Origin: an archaeon
Lineage (GTDB): Archaea > Nanobdellota > Nanobdellia > Pacearchaeales > UBA284
Direction of reading: 5' to 3'
Assembly (NCBI GenBank): GCA_030619955.1
Contig: JAUXAK010000003.1
Span: forward strand, 1 to 20,483
DNA: 20,483 nt
Under the pieces are notes generated by a model. The model had not been told where the DNA came from. It ran no database searches and saw only the letters and a list, made by a program, of their open reading frames with translations. Within the stretch, counting starts at the first letter, position 1. Each line of letters begins with the position of its first letter. The translations under genes were made by a program, and so were the position numbers. Of the stretch, positions 5,887-13,194 are shown piece by piece.

Positions 5887-6339
5887 TTATTTAATTAATT
5901 TACTTAATTCTTCCAGTGTTATAAAATTAAGTGGTGTCTTTTTTGATATTTGTATTTTTTCTATTTCTTTTTTTGTATAATCTTCTGGCATTCCTTTATA
6001 ACATTTAATTTTTCTAAAAGCTTCTCTTCCTCTTGTTTTTTTTCGTCCAACCATGCCCCTAATAGCGCGCCTTGCAATTTCCTCTGGGGCTCTTAAGATT
6101 ATTGGTCCTTTTTGTACTCCTCTTCCAAGTTCAGTTTTTTTTAAATATTTTGAAAGAATATCTTTTGGTCTTCCAGTAATAATTGCTTTTTCACTGTTTA
6201 TTATTATAATTTTTTTACCTTGTAAAGCTTTTTTTGCTGCAAAACTAGCAAGTCTGCCAAGAACCATGCCTTGTGCATCAATTACAATTTCTTTTTCTTC
6301 TTTTTCTCCTTGCTTGATTTTTTCTGTTTGTTTTTTCAT
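5887..6339 (-). CDS. rpl13: 50S ribosomal protein uL13
   Basis: Archaeal uL13, a large-subunit rRNA-binding protein. The 150 residues show IVIDAQGMVLGRLASFAAK after a charged extension, IIIINSEKAIITGRP, and GPIILRAPEEIARRAIRGMVGRKKTRGREAF, all typical of the family. The charged N-terminal stretch (about 16 residues) is extra compared with many homologues. It lies downstream of eL18 and 42 nt before uS9; the leader is A-rich with no Shine-Dalgarno. Confidence 0.97.
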   Translation of the reverse strand: MKKQTEKIKQGEKEEKEIVIDAQGMVLGRLASFAAKKALQGKKIIIINSEKAIITGRPKDILSKYLKKTELGRGVQKGPIILRAPEEIARRAIRGMVGRKKTRGREAFRKIKCYKGMPEDYTKKEIEKIQISKKTPLNFITLEELSKLIK

Positions 6340-6373
6340 TTTTGTTTTGTTTATCTTGATTGTCTTGATTAAT

Positions 6374-6775
6374 TTAAGTTATTATTCTAATTTTTATATT
6401 CTTAAGCTGAGGGGATTTTTCTATTAATTCTTTGACATCCATAATAGTTGCATTTTTAGCAAGTTTTTCTCTTGCAGTTTTAGATATTGAAAATGCTGCT
6501 ATCATAATTCTGTGATTTAAAGAACCTCTGCTAATTATTTTACCAGGTATGATTATTATTTCATCTGCTTTACTTATTTTGTTTATTTTATCAATATTTA
6601 CTGCAATAGCTTTTCTTCTGGGTCTTGCGAGATATTTCGCAACTTCTCTCCAGATTGGCTTTTGCTGTTTTTTTAATGTAATCATTAATTGTTTTAATTC
6701 TGGAGAGCTCTTTCTTTTTAATCTCTTTCCTATTTTTCTTTTTGATATTGTTTTTTTTATTTTCTTTTTATTCAT
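6374..6775 (-). CDS. rpl18e: 50S ribosomal protein eL18
   Basis: Archaeal/eukaryotic eL18, absent from bacteria, and part of the large subunit. The 133 residues contain WREVAKYLARPRRKAIAVNIDKI, ADEIIIIPGKIISRG and the AFSISKTAREKL segment diagnostic of L18e. It follows the tRNA-Leu gene by 44 nt, a placement known from other archaea where a tRNA-Leu precedes L18e-L13-S9. Confidence 0.96.
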   Translation of the reverse strand: MNKKKIKKTISKRKIGKRLKRKSSPELKQLMITLKKQQKPIWREVAKYLARPRRKAIAVNIDKINKISKADEIIIIPGKIISRGSLNHRIMIAAFSISKTAREKLAKNATIMDVKELIEKSPQLKNIKIRIIT

Positions 6776-6819
6776 TTTTCATTTTTTTGTTTTTGTCTTT
6801 TGTTTTTTATTTTGTTCTA

Positions 6820-6923
6820 TGCGGGAGACAGGGTTCGAACCTGTGTAGGCACTAAGCCACTAGGTTCTTAGCTTAGCTGATTTAAAAAATCTCTAGCCCG
6901 TTTGACCGCTCCGGCACTCCCGC
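6820..6923 (-). tRNA. tRNA-Leu with a 20-nt intron; anticodon reads AAG (or UAA with C33)
   Basis: A class II tRNA closely similar to the other tRNA-Leu in this window. The acceptor stem GCGGGAG pairs with CTCCCGC, with discriminator A, variable arm GGCTTAGTGCC, and T arm ACAGG-TTCGAAC-CCTGT. Aligning the two genes puts an intron at 30/31 again (6873-6892). The mature stem CTAGG/CCTAG then encloses CTAAGAA, giving A34-A35-G36. A34 is very unusual in archaea. Reading the loop one base earlier gives UAA but with C33 and a broken stem. Both mature tRNAs come to 84 nt, which supports the intron positions. It lies between Rpo3 and eL18. Confidence 0.82.
6873..6892 (-). other. Intron of the second tRNA-Leu (position 30/31)
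   Basis: A 20-nt insert whose GATTT and AAATC ends fold into a short hairpin. Its last five bases GCTAA are repeated at the start of the 3' exon (GCTAAGAA), so the exact boundary has some ambiguity. Confidence 0.55.
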
Positions 6924-7009
6924 AAAACTATCAAAAAAATTTGTTTTTTTAAAATTTTGGTTTTCCTTTTTATTTGTTTTGATTTTTATTTTTTTATCTA
7001 TTTTTTTAT

Positions 7010-7786
7010 CTATTTTTTAATTTTTTTGGTAAATACATCAAGATTTGAATTAAGGGCATTGATTGCTTCAGTCAAGATTTCTTCTGGTTTAAGCTGTCCA
7101 AAACTCTCAATAAAAAAAATAAAATCATTTTTACTTGGTTCTATTTTAATTTTACAATTCTTTTTTAAACTAAAATCAATGCATGCCCCGCATAGATCAC
7201 ATTTTAGAGAATCTATTACTAAACTTTTATCTTTTAATGAAATAGCTCCTTTTGGACAAATTTTAATGCATTCGCCACAACCATCACAATTTTTTAGCTG
7301 AACTATTGGAAAAGAATTAAACCATAACAAACCAGGATTAAATTTTGCATGTTGTTTAGCTGTTCCTAATGCTGCTTCTGCTGTTAGCACAAGTTCCTGA
7401 TCTTTTATAAGTGTTACAATAGGCATTTTAGGATAAATAATTTCAACAGCCTTTGCTTTTGCCTTCAAGTCAGAAGCATAAACAGTACAAGGACCTTTTG
7501 CTTTTAATTTAAGTGATGCTGTGCATTTTACACATCCCTTGCCTTTACAACTACATTTTTGCCTCATGATAAAATCTTTTGGTGCTCTAATAGGAATAAG
7601 ACCAAACCTATGGGCAAGTATTTCATCATACAATGCAGAATCATTCTTATAGAATTCAACTGTATCTATTGCAACTACTGGAATTTCATAAACACTTCTT
7701 CTTATGGCATTTACTATGCTATTTGTAATATCTTTAACTAAAAAAGAAATTTTATCTTTTTCTTTATTTAACAACTCAATTTTCAT
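7010..7786 (-). CDS. rpo3: DNA-directed RNA polymerase subunit Rpo3 (RpoD) with ferredoxin-like domain
   Basis: The alpha-like subunit of archaeal RNA polymerase, which with Rpo11 and RpoN nucleates enzyme assembly. In 258 residues, the dimerisation region comes first (ITNSIVNAIRRSVYEIP; ALYDEILAHRFGLIPI), followed by a Cys cluster C78/C80/C85/C88 and the insert domain. A ferredoxin-like domain at about 165-215 carries two complete 4Fe-4S motifs: C167-C170-C173-C177 followed by P, and C196-C199-C202 with C211. In some archaea these cysteines are partly or wholly lost; here both sets are present, so two clusters are predicted. It sits between uS11 and the tRNA-Leu gene, the classical archaeal position, with a 67-nt A-rich spacer after uS11. 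Confidence 0.96.
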   Translation of the reverse strand: MKIELLNKEKDKISFLVKDITNSIVNAIRRSVYEIPVVAIDTVEFYKNDSALYDEILAHRFGLIPIRAPKDFIMRQKCSCKGKGCVKCTASLKLKAKGPCTVYASDLKAKAKAVEIIYPKMPIVTLIKDQELVLTAEAALGTAKQHAKFNPGLLWFNSFPIVQLKNCDGCGECIKICPKGAISLKDKSLVIDSLKCDLCGACIDFSLKKNCKIKIEPSKNDFIFFIESFGQLKPEEILTEAINALNSNLDVFTKKIKK

Positions 7787-7853
7787 TTTTTATCTTTATT
7801 TTCTTATTTTATTGTTTTTTTATTTTGTTTTTGTTTTGTTTTATTTTTGTTCT

Positions 7854-8246
7854 CTAAACACGTCTTCCCCTTCTGCCTCCTGGCGGCTTAGGACCTCCTC
7901 GTGGCATAGGTGTAATATCTGTAATATTTAAAATTTTTAAACCTTCTCTTGCCAGACTTTTGATTGCAGCATTTGAACCTGGCCCAGGAGTTGGTGCTAA
8001 AATCCCGCCTTTACCACTAACCCTAACATAAACTGCATTAATCTTGTATTCCTTAGCTTTTTCAGCTGCCCTTTTTGCAACAAACATTGCAACTGTTGGA
8101 TTTGCTTTTAGCCTATCATGTTTTGTAACTTCACCACCTGAAACAATTGCAACTGTATTGCCAGCCATATCAGTTATATGCACTATAGTATTATTATAAG
8201 TAGCCTTAATATAAGCTATCCCCACTCCTTCTAATTTTTTTTCCAT
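7854..8246 (-). CDS. rps11: 30S ribosomal protein uS11
   Basis: Archaeal uS11 of the small-subunit platform near the mRNA exit. The 130 residues include GIAYIKATYNNTIVHITDMAG, KANPTVAMFVAKRAAEKAKE, VRVSGKGGILAPTPGPGSNAAIKSL and the conserved tail DITPMPRGGPKPPGGRRGRRV. Length is typical. It follows uS4 by 39 nt and precedes Rpo3. Confidence 0.97.
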   Translation of the reverse strand: MEKKLEGVGIAYIKATYNNTIVHITDMAGNTVAIVSGGEVTKHDRLKANPTVAMFVAKRAAEKAKEYKINAVYVRVSGKGGILAPTPGPGSNAAIKSLAREGLKILNITDITPMPRGGPKPPGGRRGRRV

Positions 8247-8285
8247 TTTTTGAATTTTCTATTTCTATTTTTTCTTTTATTTTAT

Positions 8286-8759
8286 TTATTTTTTATTGAT
8301 TTTTTTCTTTATAACTGAAATACTTGGCTCATTTTTAATTTTTACAATATAACCCGGCACATCAACTGTTTTATTGGATATTTTGACTTTTTTATGCACA
8401 ATTAATTGTCTTGCTTCTTTTGGTGTTCTAGCAAGCTTTTTTTTAAAAACAATTGTTTGAAGTCTTCTTTCAAGTAATTGTTGTTTGTCTAAAGCTAGAA
8501 CATCATCAATTGTTGCATTTTGTTTAATAAGGCCAAGTTTTATAAGTCTGATTAAAAAAACTTGTTGCTGTTCTGGCTGTAGGATTAATTTTTTAGCTTG
8601 AGTTCTAATCCTGTCTATATAACTCCTAGCACGCCATAGCTCTCTTTTGTTTTTTAATCCAAATTTTTTCATAAGTGCTTTTTCTTCTTCTATTCTTGCT
8701 CTATTAAAAGGAGTTCTTGGTTTAGTATATTTTTTATGTTGTTTTCTTGGACCTCCCAT
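8286..8759 (-). CDS. rps4: 30S ribosomal protein uS4
   Basis: Archaeal uS4, a primary 16S rRNA binder. The 157 residues show the start MGGPRKQHKKYTKPRTPFN typical of archaeal S4, KFGLKNKRELWRARSYIDRIR, and the S4 RNA-binding domain RRLQTIVFKKKLARTPKEARQLIVHKKVKI. It is slightly shorter at the C-terminus than many archaeal homologues. It lies between uS13 and uS11. Confidence 0.97.
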   Translation of the reverse strand: MGGPRKQHKKYTKPRTPFNRARIEEEKALMKKFGLKNKRELWRARSYIDRIRTQAKKLILQPEQQQVFLIRLIKLGLIKQNATIDDVLALDKQQLLERRLQTIVFKKKLARTPKEARQLIVHKKVKISNKTVDVPGYIVKIKNEPSISVIKKKINKK

Positions 8760-8809
8760 TTTGCTTGTTTCTGTTTTATTTGTTTTAGTTTTTTTTTTAT
8801 TTTTTCTTT

Positions 8810-9325
8810 TTATTTTTTCTTTTTGGATTGTTGCTTAACTTTAGATCTTTGCACTCCAACTGATCTGTTTTTTCTAAAATGCGCCCTAGTATGCTGGCCC
8901 CTGACAGGAAGACCATAAAAATGTCTAGTGCCTTTGTAACTTTTAATTTTTTTAAATCTTCTTATATCAAACTTATTTTGCAAATCTAATTCAATTGTAA
9001 TTAAATGTTTATCAATGCCTGTTTCAATATCTTTTCTTCTGTTAAGAAGCCATGAAGGCAATTTTGGGTTTTTAATAAAATTGATTATTTTTTCTATTTC
9101 TTGATTAGTAAGTGTTGAAATTTTTCTAGTTTTATCAATTGCTAATGTTTTACAAATTGCATTTGAAAAAGCCCATGAAATGCCTTTTATTTTTGTTAAT
9201 CCAGAATAAACAGACATTTTACCAGGGATATCTGTTGTAGAAATTCTTATTATTGCAATTTCTCTCGCTTTTATTTCTTCTGTTTCTTGTGTTTTTTTTT
9301 CTTTTGTTATTTTTTCTTTTTCCAT
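8810..9325 (-). CDS. rps13: 30S ribosomal protein uS13
   Basis: Archaeal uS13 of the small-subunit head, which contacts the large subunit and P-site tRNA. From the ATG at 9325 it has 171 residues: a charged extension (EKITKEKKTQETEEIKA), then IIRISTTDIPGKMSVYSGLTKIKGISWAFSNAIC, and the C-terminal signature KGTRHFYGLPVRGQHTRAHFRKNRS. The frame is open further upstream, but that part overlaps the end of the DUF655 gene; the ATG at 9325 lies one base past that gene's stop, which points to translational coupling. Confidence 0.96.
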   Translation of the reverse strand: MEKEKITKEKKTQETEEIKAREIAIIRISTTDIPGKMSVYSGLTKIKGISWAFSNAICKTLAIDKTRKISTLTNQEIEKIINFIKNPKLPSWLLNRRKDIETGIDKHLITIELDLQNKFDIRRFKKIKSYKGTRHFYGLPVRGQHTRAHFRKNRSVGVQRSKVKQQSKKKK

Positions 9326-9326
9326 T

Positions 9327-9875
9327 TTAAGCAGCAAATAATCTGTAACGCACATTTTGTGTAAGCTCTTCAATAAGCCTTTTTTCAATAAGTTTATGGG
9401 GGTCAGGGATATTTTTTAATCTTTTTTTGATATTTTCAAAAGAACTGAATGGTTTTTTCTCTCGTTCTTCAAGCATTAACTTAAGATATTTTTTGCCAAA
9501 TCCAGGAAGTAATTCAAGTTGATGTAGCCTTGTACTAACTACCTCTGCTTTATTAAAAAAATCTATAAAATGTTTCTCTTTTTCTGTCACAGATTTTTTT
9601 ATAAAATCCTGCAACTGGAGTTTTGCTGTTTCAGTTATTTTTTCTTTATCAAGTCTTCCCCTTATAAAATAAATTTTTTCGCGTCTGCTAGGGCCAATAT
9701 AAACTTCTTCTTTTAATTGAAGCTTCACCCCCTTCCGAGGTATAAGTTCGAGAAGTGTGAAATATGAAACTCCAATAGCTTGTGCTATTGGAAGCCTTCT
9801 TGACTCGAATGGATAGCCATTTGGCAAAAAATCGAGTATTACAGCTTTTTCTTCCCTCATTCCTTTTGATTCCAT
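9327..9875 (-). CDS. DUF655 family archaeal RNA-binding-like protein
   Basis: A 182-residue protein of the archaeal DUF655 family. Visible parts are an N-terminal domain with ILDFLPNGYPFESRR and VYIGPSRREKIYFIRGRL, and a C-terminal helix-hairpin-helix-like region (LELLPGFGKKYLKLMLEERE, about residues 120-140) ending with KNIPDPHKLIEKRLIEEL. In many archaea this family is encoded between L21e/RpoF and the KsgA rRNA methylase gene, so a ribosome- or RNA-linked role is generally suspected. Here it follows Rpo4 and is coupled to uS13 (stop and start one base apart); no ksgA is present in the window. Biochemical function is unknown. Confidence 0.88.
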   Translation of the reverse strand: MESKGMREEKAVILDFLPNGYPFESRRLPIAQAIGVSYFTLLELIPRKGVKLQLKEEVYIGPSRREKIYFIRGRLDKEKITETAKLQLQDFIKKSVTEKEKHFIDFFNKAEVVSTRLHQLELLPGFGKKYLKLMLEEREKKPFSSFENIKKRLKNIPDPHKLIEKRLIEELTQNVRYRLFAA

Positions 9876-9886
9876 TTTCTTTATTT

Positions 9887-10201
9887 TTATTCTTTACGTT
9901 TAAATAATTCAAGTATCTTAGTGATTTCATTTTGATCTAAACTTATTTCAGAGCCAGTAAAAATTTTTCTAATATCTTCAGCATCTTCAGGCATAAAATT
10001 GATAAGTGAAACAATATCTTTTTCTTTAAGCTTTGCTATGTCAAGAGCTAACAATTCTTGTTTCAGTTTTTCTGCCTTGTTCGCATTTGTTTTTACAAAT
10101 TTCTTAATAAAGCTTAATAAAGCTTTAGCTTTATCACTTTCTATTTCTTTAAGTAACTCTTGCACTTCTGTGAGTGTAACAGCTTTTTTCTCCTTTATCA
10201 T
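9887..10201 (-). CDS. rpo4: DNA-directed RNA polymerase subunit Rpo4 (RpoF)
   Basis: Rpo4, which with Rpo7 forms the stalk of archaeal RNA polymerase (RPB4 homologue). The 104 residues begin KKAVTLTEVQELLKEIESDK and continue with a helical HRDC-like segment LKEKDIVSLINFMPEDAEDIRKIFTGSEISLDQNEITKILELF, the usual C-terminal signature. Length is normal. It sits between eL21 and the DUF655 gene (11 nt upstream of the latter), the conserved archaeal order. Confidence 0.93.
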   Translation of the reverse strand: MIKEKKAVTLTEVQELLKEIESDKAKALLSFIKKFVKTNANKAEKLKQELLALDIAKLKEKDIVSLINFMPEDAEDIRKIFTGSEISLDQNEITKILELFKRKE

Positions 10202-10239
10202 TTTATTATTTTAGCTTTTTCCTTTAGCCTTTTATTTTT

Positions 10240-10494
10240 TTATACTTTTTTTAAATAAATTGGTTTAACCACAAGTTTTTTATGTACTTTGCCATTTAAA
10301 AATTTCACTATATATGCTCTACCTATCTTGCTTTCAACTATTCCAGTTTTGCCGTGAAATTGTTTGGGAAATGGCTCTACATCCTTTTCACCAAGTTTGC
10401 GAATAAAAATAACTTTTTCATTTGGCTTAAATTCTTTGAAAACTTTGCTCAGCCTTGGCTTTCCTTTTTCTCTGATTCGTTTTCTTTTTAACAT
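10240..10494 (-). CDS. rpl21e: 50S ribosomal protein eL21
   Basis: An archaeal/eukaryotic large-subunit protein, 84 residues (slightly short; about 95-100 is usual). Recognised by RIREKGKPRLSKVFKEFKPNEKVIF, PFPKQFHGKTGIVESKIGRAYIVKF and the basic end KKLVVKPIYLKKV. It precedes Rpo4 by 38 nt, as in many archaea. Confidence 0.94.
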   Translation of the reverse strand: MLKRKRIREKGKPRLSKVFKEFKPNEKVIFIRKLGEKDVEPFPKQFHGKTGIVESKIGRAYIVKFLNGKVHKKLVVKPIYLKKV

Positions 10495-10525
10495 TTTTTA
10501 TTTTTATTTGTTTATTATGATTTCT

Positions 10526-10903
10526 TTATATTATTTTTTTACTTAATTTTCTAATTGGCTGTTGTCTAGGATTTTTTTTCTTTTTATGGTCTAGTTCTCT
10601 TAAAATCTTTGTCATTAATAATGCTAAGGCCCTATAAAGATTTTTATGGGTTAATTTTGCACTAAAGCATACTCCAGGATGTATGAAAAGTTCAGTTTGA
10701 AGTTCATGCAAAAAGCTTTTGCTATGTTGATGTTGTTTTAAAGTTATACGCAGCTCATTATAATCTGTTCTTTCATCAATCTTAGCTAGATAAGTTGCCA
10801 TTATTTCCTTGACTTTGGCAATTTCTACTTTAGCAAGCTTTCCAAACCCTACTAAACTGGTGTTTTTCCCGCTAATTATTGAAATTTCTTTTGTTTTTGG
10901 CAT
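10526..10903 (-). CDS. HPF/RaiA-like ribosome-associated protein (tentative)
   Basis: A 125-residue basic protein. The predicted order beta-alpha-beta-beta-beta-alpha and several positions resemble ribosome hibernation factors of the HPF/RaiA (YfiA) family: ISIISGKN at the start, a helix ending LAKIDERTDYNELRITLKQHQH, then HELQTELFIHPGVCFSAKLTHKNLYRALALLMTKI and a Lys-rich tail after ELDHKKKK, comparable to the bacterial pattern ending in a DLYxAID helix and KHKEK. The similarity is judged by eye and the family is mainly bacterial, so it could instead be an unrelated archaeal protein with the same fold. It is the first gene of the long ribosomal/RNA-polymerase cluster, 31 nt ahead of eL21, with a strong promoter 25 bp upstream of its ATG. 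Confidence 0.55.
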   Translation of the reverse strand: MPKTKEISIISGKNTSLVGFGKLAKVEIAKVKEIMATYLAKIDERTDYNELRITLKQHQHSKSFLHELQTELFIHPGVCFSAKLTHKNLYRALALLMTKILRELDHKKKKNPRQQPIRKLSKKII

Positions 10904-10924
10904 CTAAAAAACAAAGAAAAAAAG

Positions 10925-10939
10925 TTTAAAAGCTTTGTC
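10925..10939 (-). promoter_or_regulatory. BRE/TATA promoter of the ribosomal/RNA polymerase cluster
   Basis: On the minus strand GACAAAGC is followed by TTTTAAA, centred 25 bp before the ATG at 10903. Such spacing implies a leaderless transcript starting at or next to the start codon. No comparable element is obvious for the other genes of the cluster except near the tRNA. Confidence 0.6.
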
Positions 10940-11014
10940 TTTATGAAAAGATTCTGGTATAGTATAAAAAAACTTAAATACTAGTACTACTTCAAAGTTT
11001 TAAGATTGAGGAAA

Positions 11015-11638
11015 ATGAGAATTAAAATAAGGCGAAAAGTTGATGTAATTATCCTTGCTAAAGGGATGTTAGGTAAGGGCAGAAAATTTCCAAAGGCAAT
11101 GTTGGATATTGGAAATAAAAATCTTTTAGAAAGGCAGATAGAATGGCTTGAACCTTATACTAACAAAGTAATTGTTGCCTGTGGTGAAGATGAAGCAAAG
11201 CTTATCAGCCATTATCTAAAAATGTCAAAGAAGGTTGTTTATTCTATTGAAAAAGAATATTTAGGCACAGCTGGTGCATTAAAAAAAGCTATAGTTTTAA
11301 CAAATACAGATGATGTGTTAATTATAAATGTTGATGATTTAACTGATATTGATTTAGCATCATTAATTAGTTTTGGAAGCAATACAATATGTGTAATCAA
11401 TCCAAGATTACATTATGGCATGATAGAATTAGAAGGGCAAGAAATAAAAAATTTTAGAGAAAAACCAATTTTAAGTAGTGTTTGGGTAAACTGTGGTGTT
11501 TACCTTCTAAATAAGTCTATTATTTCAACACTTCCAAATAGAGGAAGTCTTGAAAAAGATGTTTTTCCTTATATCAAACTTAGAGCTTACAGGCATTTTG
11601 GTTCATGGCATACAATTGGCGACTATCACACACATTAA
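11015..11638 (+). CDS. Sugar-phosphate nucleotidyltransferase-like protein
   Basis: A 207-residue protein of the NTP_transferase fold that makes NDP-sugars from sugar-1-phosphates. Recognisable elements are VIILAKGM (normally the start of the GGxGTR loop), FPKAMLDIGNKNLLERQIEWL, YSIEKEYLGTAGALKKAI, LIINVDDLTDI, MIELEGQEIKNFREKP, VNCGVYLLNK and a final WHTIGDYHTH. The nucleotide-binding signature is degenerate: the expected G-x-G-T-R-L is replaced by KGMLGKGRK, though PK is kept. It lies closest to HddC/RmlA-like small transferases. A TTG at 11006 is in frame, but the ATG at 11015 directly follows GAGGAAA and is preferred. The C-terminus ends inside a short tandem repeat, so it may be truncated. 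No sugar pathway genes are adjacent. Confidence 0.8.
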   Translation: MRIKIRRKVDVIILAKGMLGKGRKFPKAMLDIGNKNLLERQIEWLEPYTNKVIVACGEDEAKLISHYLKMSKKVVYSIEKEYLGTAGALKKAIVLTNTDDVLIINVDDLTDIDLASLISFGSNTICVINPRLHYGMIELEGQEIKNFREKPILSSVWVNCGVYLLNKSIISTLPNRGSLEKDVFPYIKLRAYRHFGSWHTIGDYHTH

Positions 11639-11663
11639 CCATCACATTAACCACACACATTAA
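11631..11663 (+). repeat. Short tandem repeat CACATTAA at the 3' end of the nucleotidyltransferase gene
   Basis: CACATTAA occurs at 11631-11638, 11643-11650 and 11656-11663, embedded in CACATTAACCA-type units. The first copy supplies the last His codon and the stop codon. It probably arose by slippage. Confidence 0.7.
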
Positions 11664-11682
11664 TTTTTTTAATTTTATTCTT

Positions 11683-13179
11683 TTAATCAGGAATTAGTAA
11701 AGAATCTGTTGTTAAATTTATTTGCAAATTTCTTAGCCCAGCTTCATCACCCTGGCTTGGTAAATGTGTGACATGCATTTCACAGCCTTTGAGTTCTTTT
11801 AACTTGCTCATTGCTAATTCAGCTGTAGGATTGGTTGTGACACTAATTGATAAAGTTATTAATAGCTCTTCAACATTTAAGCTTTCAGAGTAACTTTTTG
11901 TTATTGCTGCCTTTAATGCTGTAATCTGTTTAAGTATGCCTAAAGGTAAAAGGTCTATTTTGTCTGGTATTTTAGCTAAATTCTTTAATGCATTAAGAAT
12001 TGCTGCTGACTCTGCATGAAGCAAACTAGAATTTTTACCAGCCACTATTGTGCTGTCTGCTAATTGAATTGCAGCTCCACAAAAAAATCCTTTATGACCC
12101 TTGCCAGACACTTTAGCTTGAGCAGCAGCTTCTCTTGCAGGCTCAACAACTTTCCTGTCAATTGGCTTTAGCTTTAAGATTAACATAAGTTTTTCTATTC
12201 TGTTGACAGTTTTAGTGGAAACAATGCCCCTTAAAGCCTCTTTTTTATATCTAAAATATCTTCTCATTATTTCTTGCTTAGCTGCTTCCTCCACGATTTT
12301 ATTATTTATTATGCCTGTTTTCGTCATATTTACGCACATGTCAGTAGGAGAATTATAATTTAAGCTGTTCTTACCAACAATTTTGTTTAATATTCCCTGC
12401 ATTATGTTAAAGTTTTCAATATCCCTGTTATAGTTTATTGCAATCTTATTATATGCCTTAAGATGAAAAGGGTCCACCATATTTATGTCGCCAATATCAG
12501 CTGTGGCTGCTTCATAAGCTATGTTAACAGGATGGTCTAGGGGCAAGCCCCATACTGGAAATGTTTCAAATTTTGCAAAACCAGATTCAAGCCCGTTTTT
12601 TCTGTCATAATAAAGCTGAGAAAGGCAAGTTGACATTTTTCCAGAGCCTGGGCCAGCACCAGTCACTATAACAATTGGTTTTTCAGTTTTTATATAGGGA
12701 TTTTTCCCAAAACCATTATCACTTACTATCTTATTTATGTCAGTTGGATATCCCTGAATTTCCGGTTGAGTATATGTTTTAATGCCCAGGTTTTTTAAAT
12801 AATGTCTAAATTTGTTTGCAGCTGTTTGTTCATTAAAACGATTTATAATAACTGCAGTCACATCAAGGCCAAAATTTCTTAGGTCATTTATTAGTTTAAC
12901 AGTGGCATTATCATAGGTAATGCCAAAATCCCCCATTACCTTTCCATCTTGAATGTCCTTTGCATTTATACAGAACAAAATATCTATATTCTTTTTTAAG
13001 CTTTGAAGCAATTTTATTTTTGTATTACAATCATAACCTGGCAGAACCCTTGCAGCATGAAAATCATGGCAAAACTTTCCCCCAAATTCAAGATAAAGCT
13101 TGTTAAATTTTTTTATTCTGTCTAAAATAGCTTCTGTCTGAGCTTCCAAATATTTTTTTGTGTCAAAACCAATTTCCAT
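11683..13179 (-). CDS. DUF1846 family protein
   Basis: A 498-residue protein of the DUF1846 family, known mostly from Firmicutes and other bacteria and of unknown function. Family hallmarks seen: GFDTKKYLEAQTEAILDRI at the start, KLYLEFGGKFCHDFHAARVLPG, MGDFGITYD, IQGYPTDINKIVSDNGFGKN, IVTGAGPGSGKMSTCLSQLYYDR (about residues 171-193, a glycine-rich GPGSGK turn like a P-loop), KFETFPVWGLPLDHPVN and YEAATADIGDINMVDPFHL. The C-terminal half includes AGKNSSLLHAESAAILNALK. Length matches the family. The bacterial bias suggests horizontal gain. It follows the DUF4145-like gene by 15 nt and is probably co-transcribed. An enzymatic role with a nucleotide-like ligand is plausible but unproven. Confidence 0.88.
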   Translation of the reverse strand: MEIGFDTKKYLEAQTEAILDRIKKFNKLYLEFGGKFCHDFHAARVLPGYDCNTKIKLLQSLKKNIDILFCINAKDIQDGKVMGDFGITYDNATVKLINDLRNFGLDVTAVIINRFNEQTAANKFRHYLKNLGIKTYTQPEIQGYPTDINKIVSDNGFGKNPYIKTEKPIVIVTGAGPGSGKMSTCLSQLYYDRKNGLESGFAKFETFPVWGLPLDHPVNIAYEAATADIGDINMVDPFHLKAYNKIAINYNRDIENFNIMQGILNKIVGKNSLNYNSPTDMCVNMTKTGIINNKIVEEAAKQEIMRRYFRYKKEALRGIVSTKTVNRIEKLMLILKLKPIDRKVVEPAREAAAQAKVSGKGHKGFFCGAAIQLADSTIVAGKNSSLLHAESAAILNALKNLAKIPDKIDLLPLGILKQITALKAAITKSYSESLNVEELLITLSISVTTNPTAELAMSKLKELKGCEMHVTHLPSQGDEAGLRNLQINLTTDSLLIPD

Positions 13180-13194
13180 TTTAGTTAAAATTTT

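Noticed and set aside
9326..9388. Longer N-terminus for uS13
   Set aside because: It would overlap the end of the DUF655 frame, and family members do not carry it; ATG 9325 follows the upstream stop directly.
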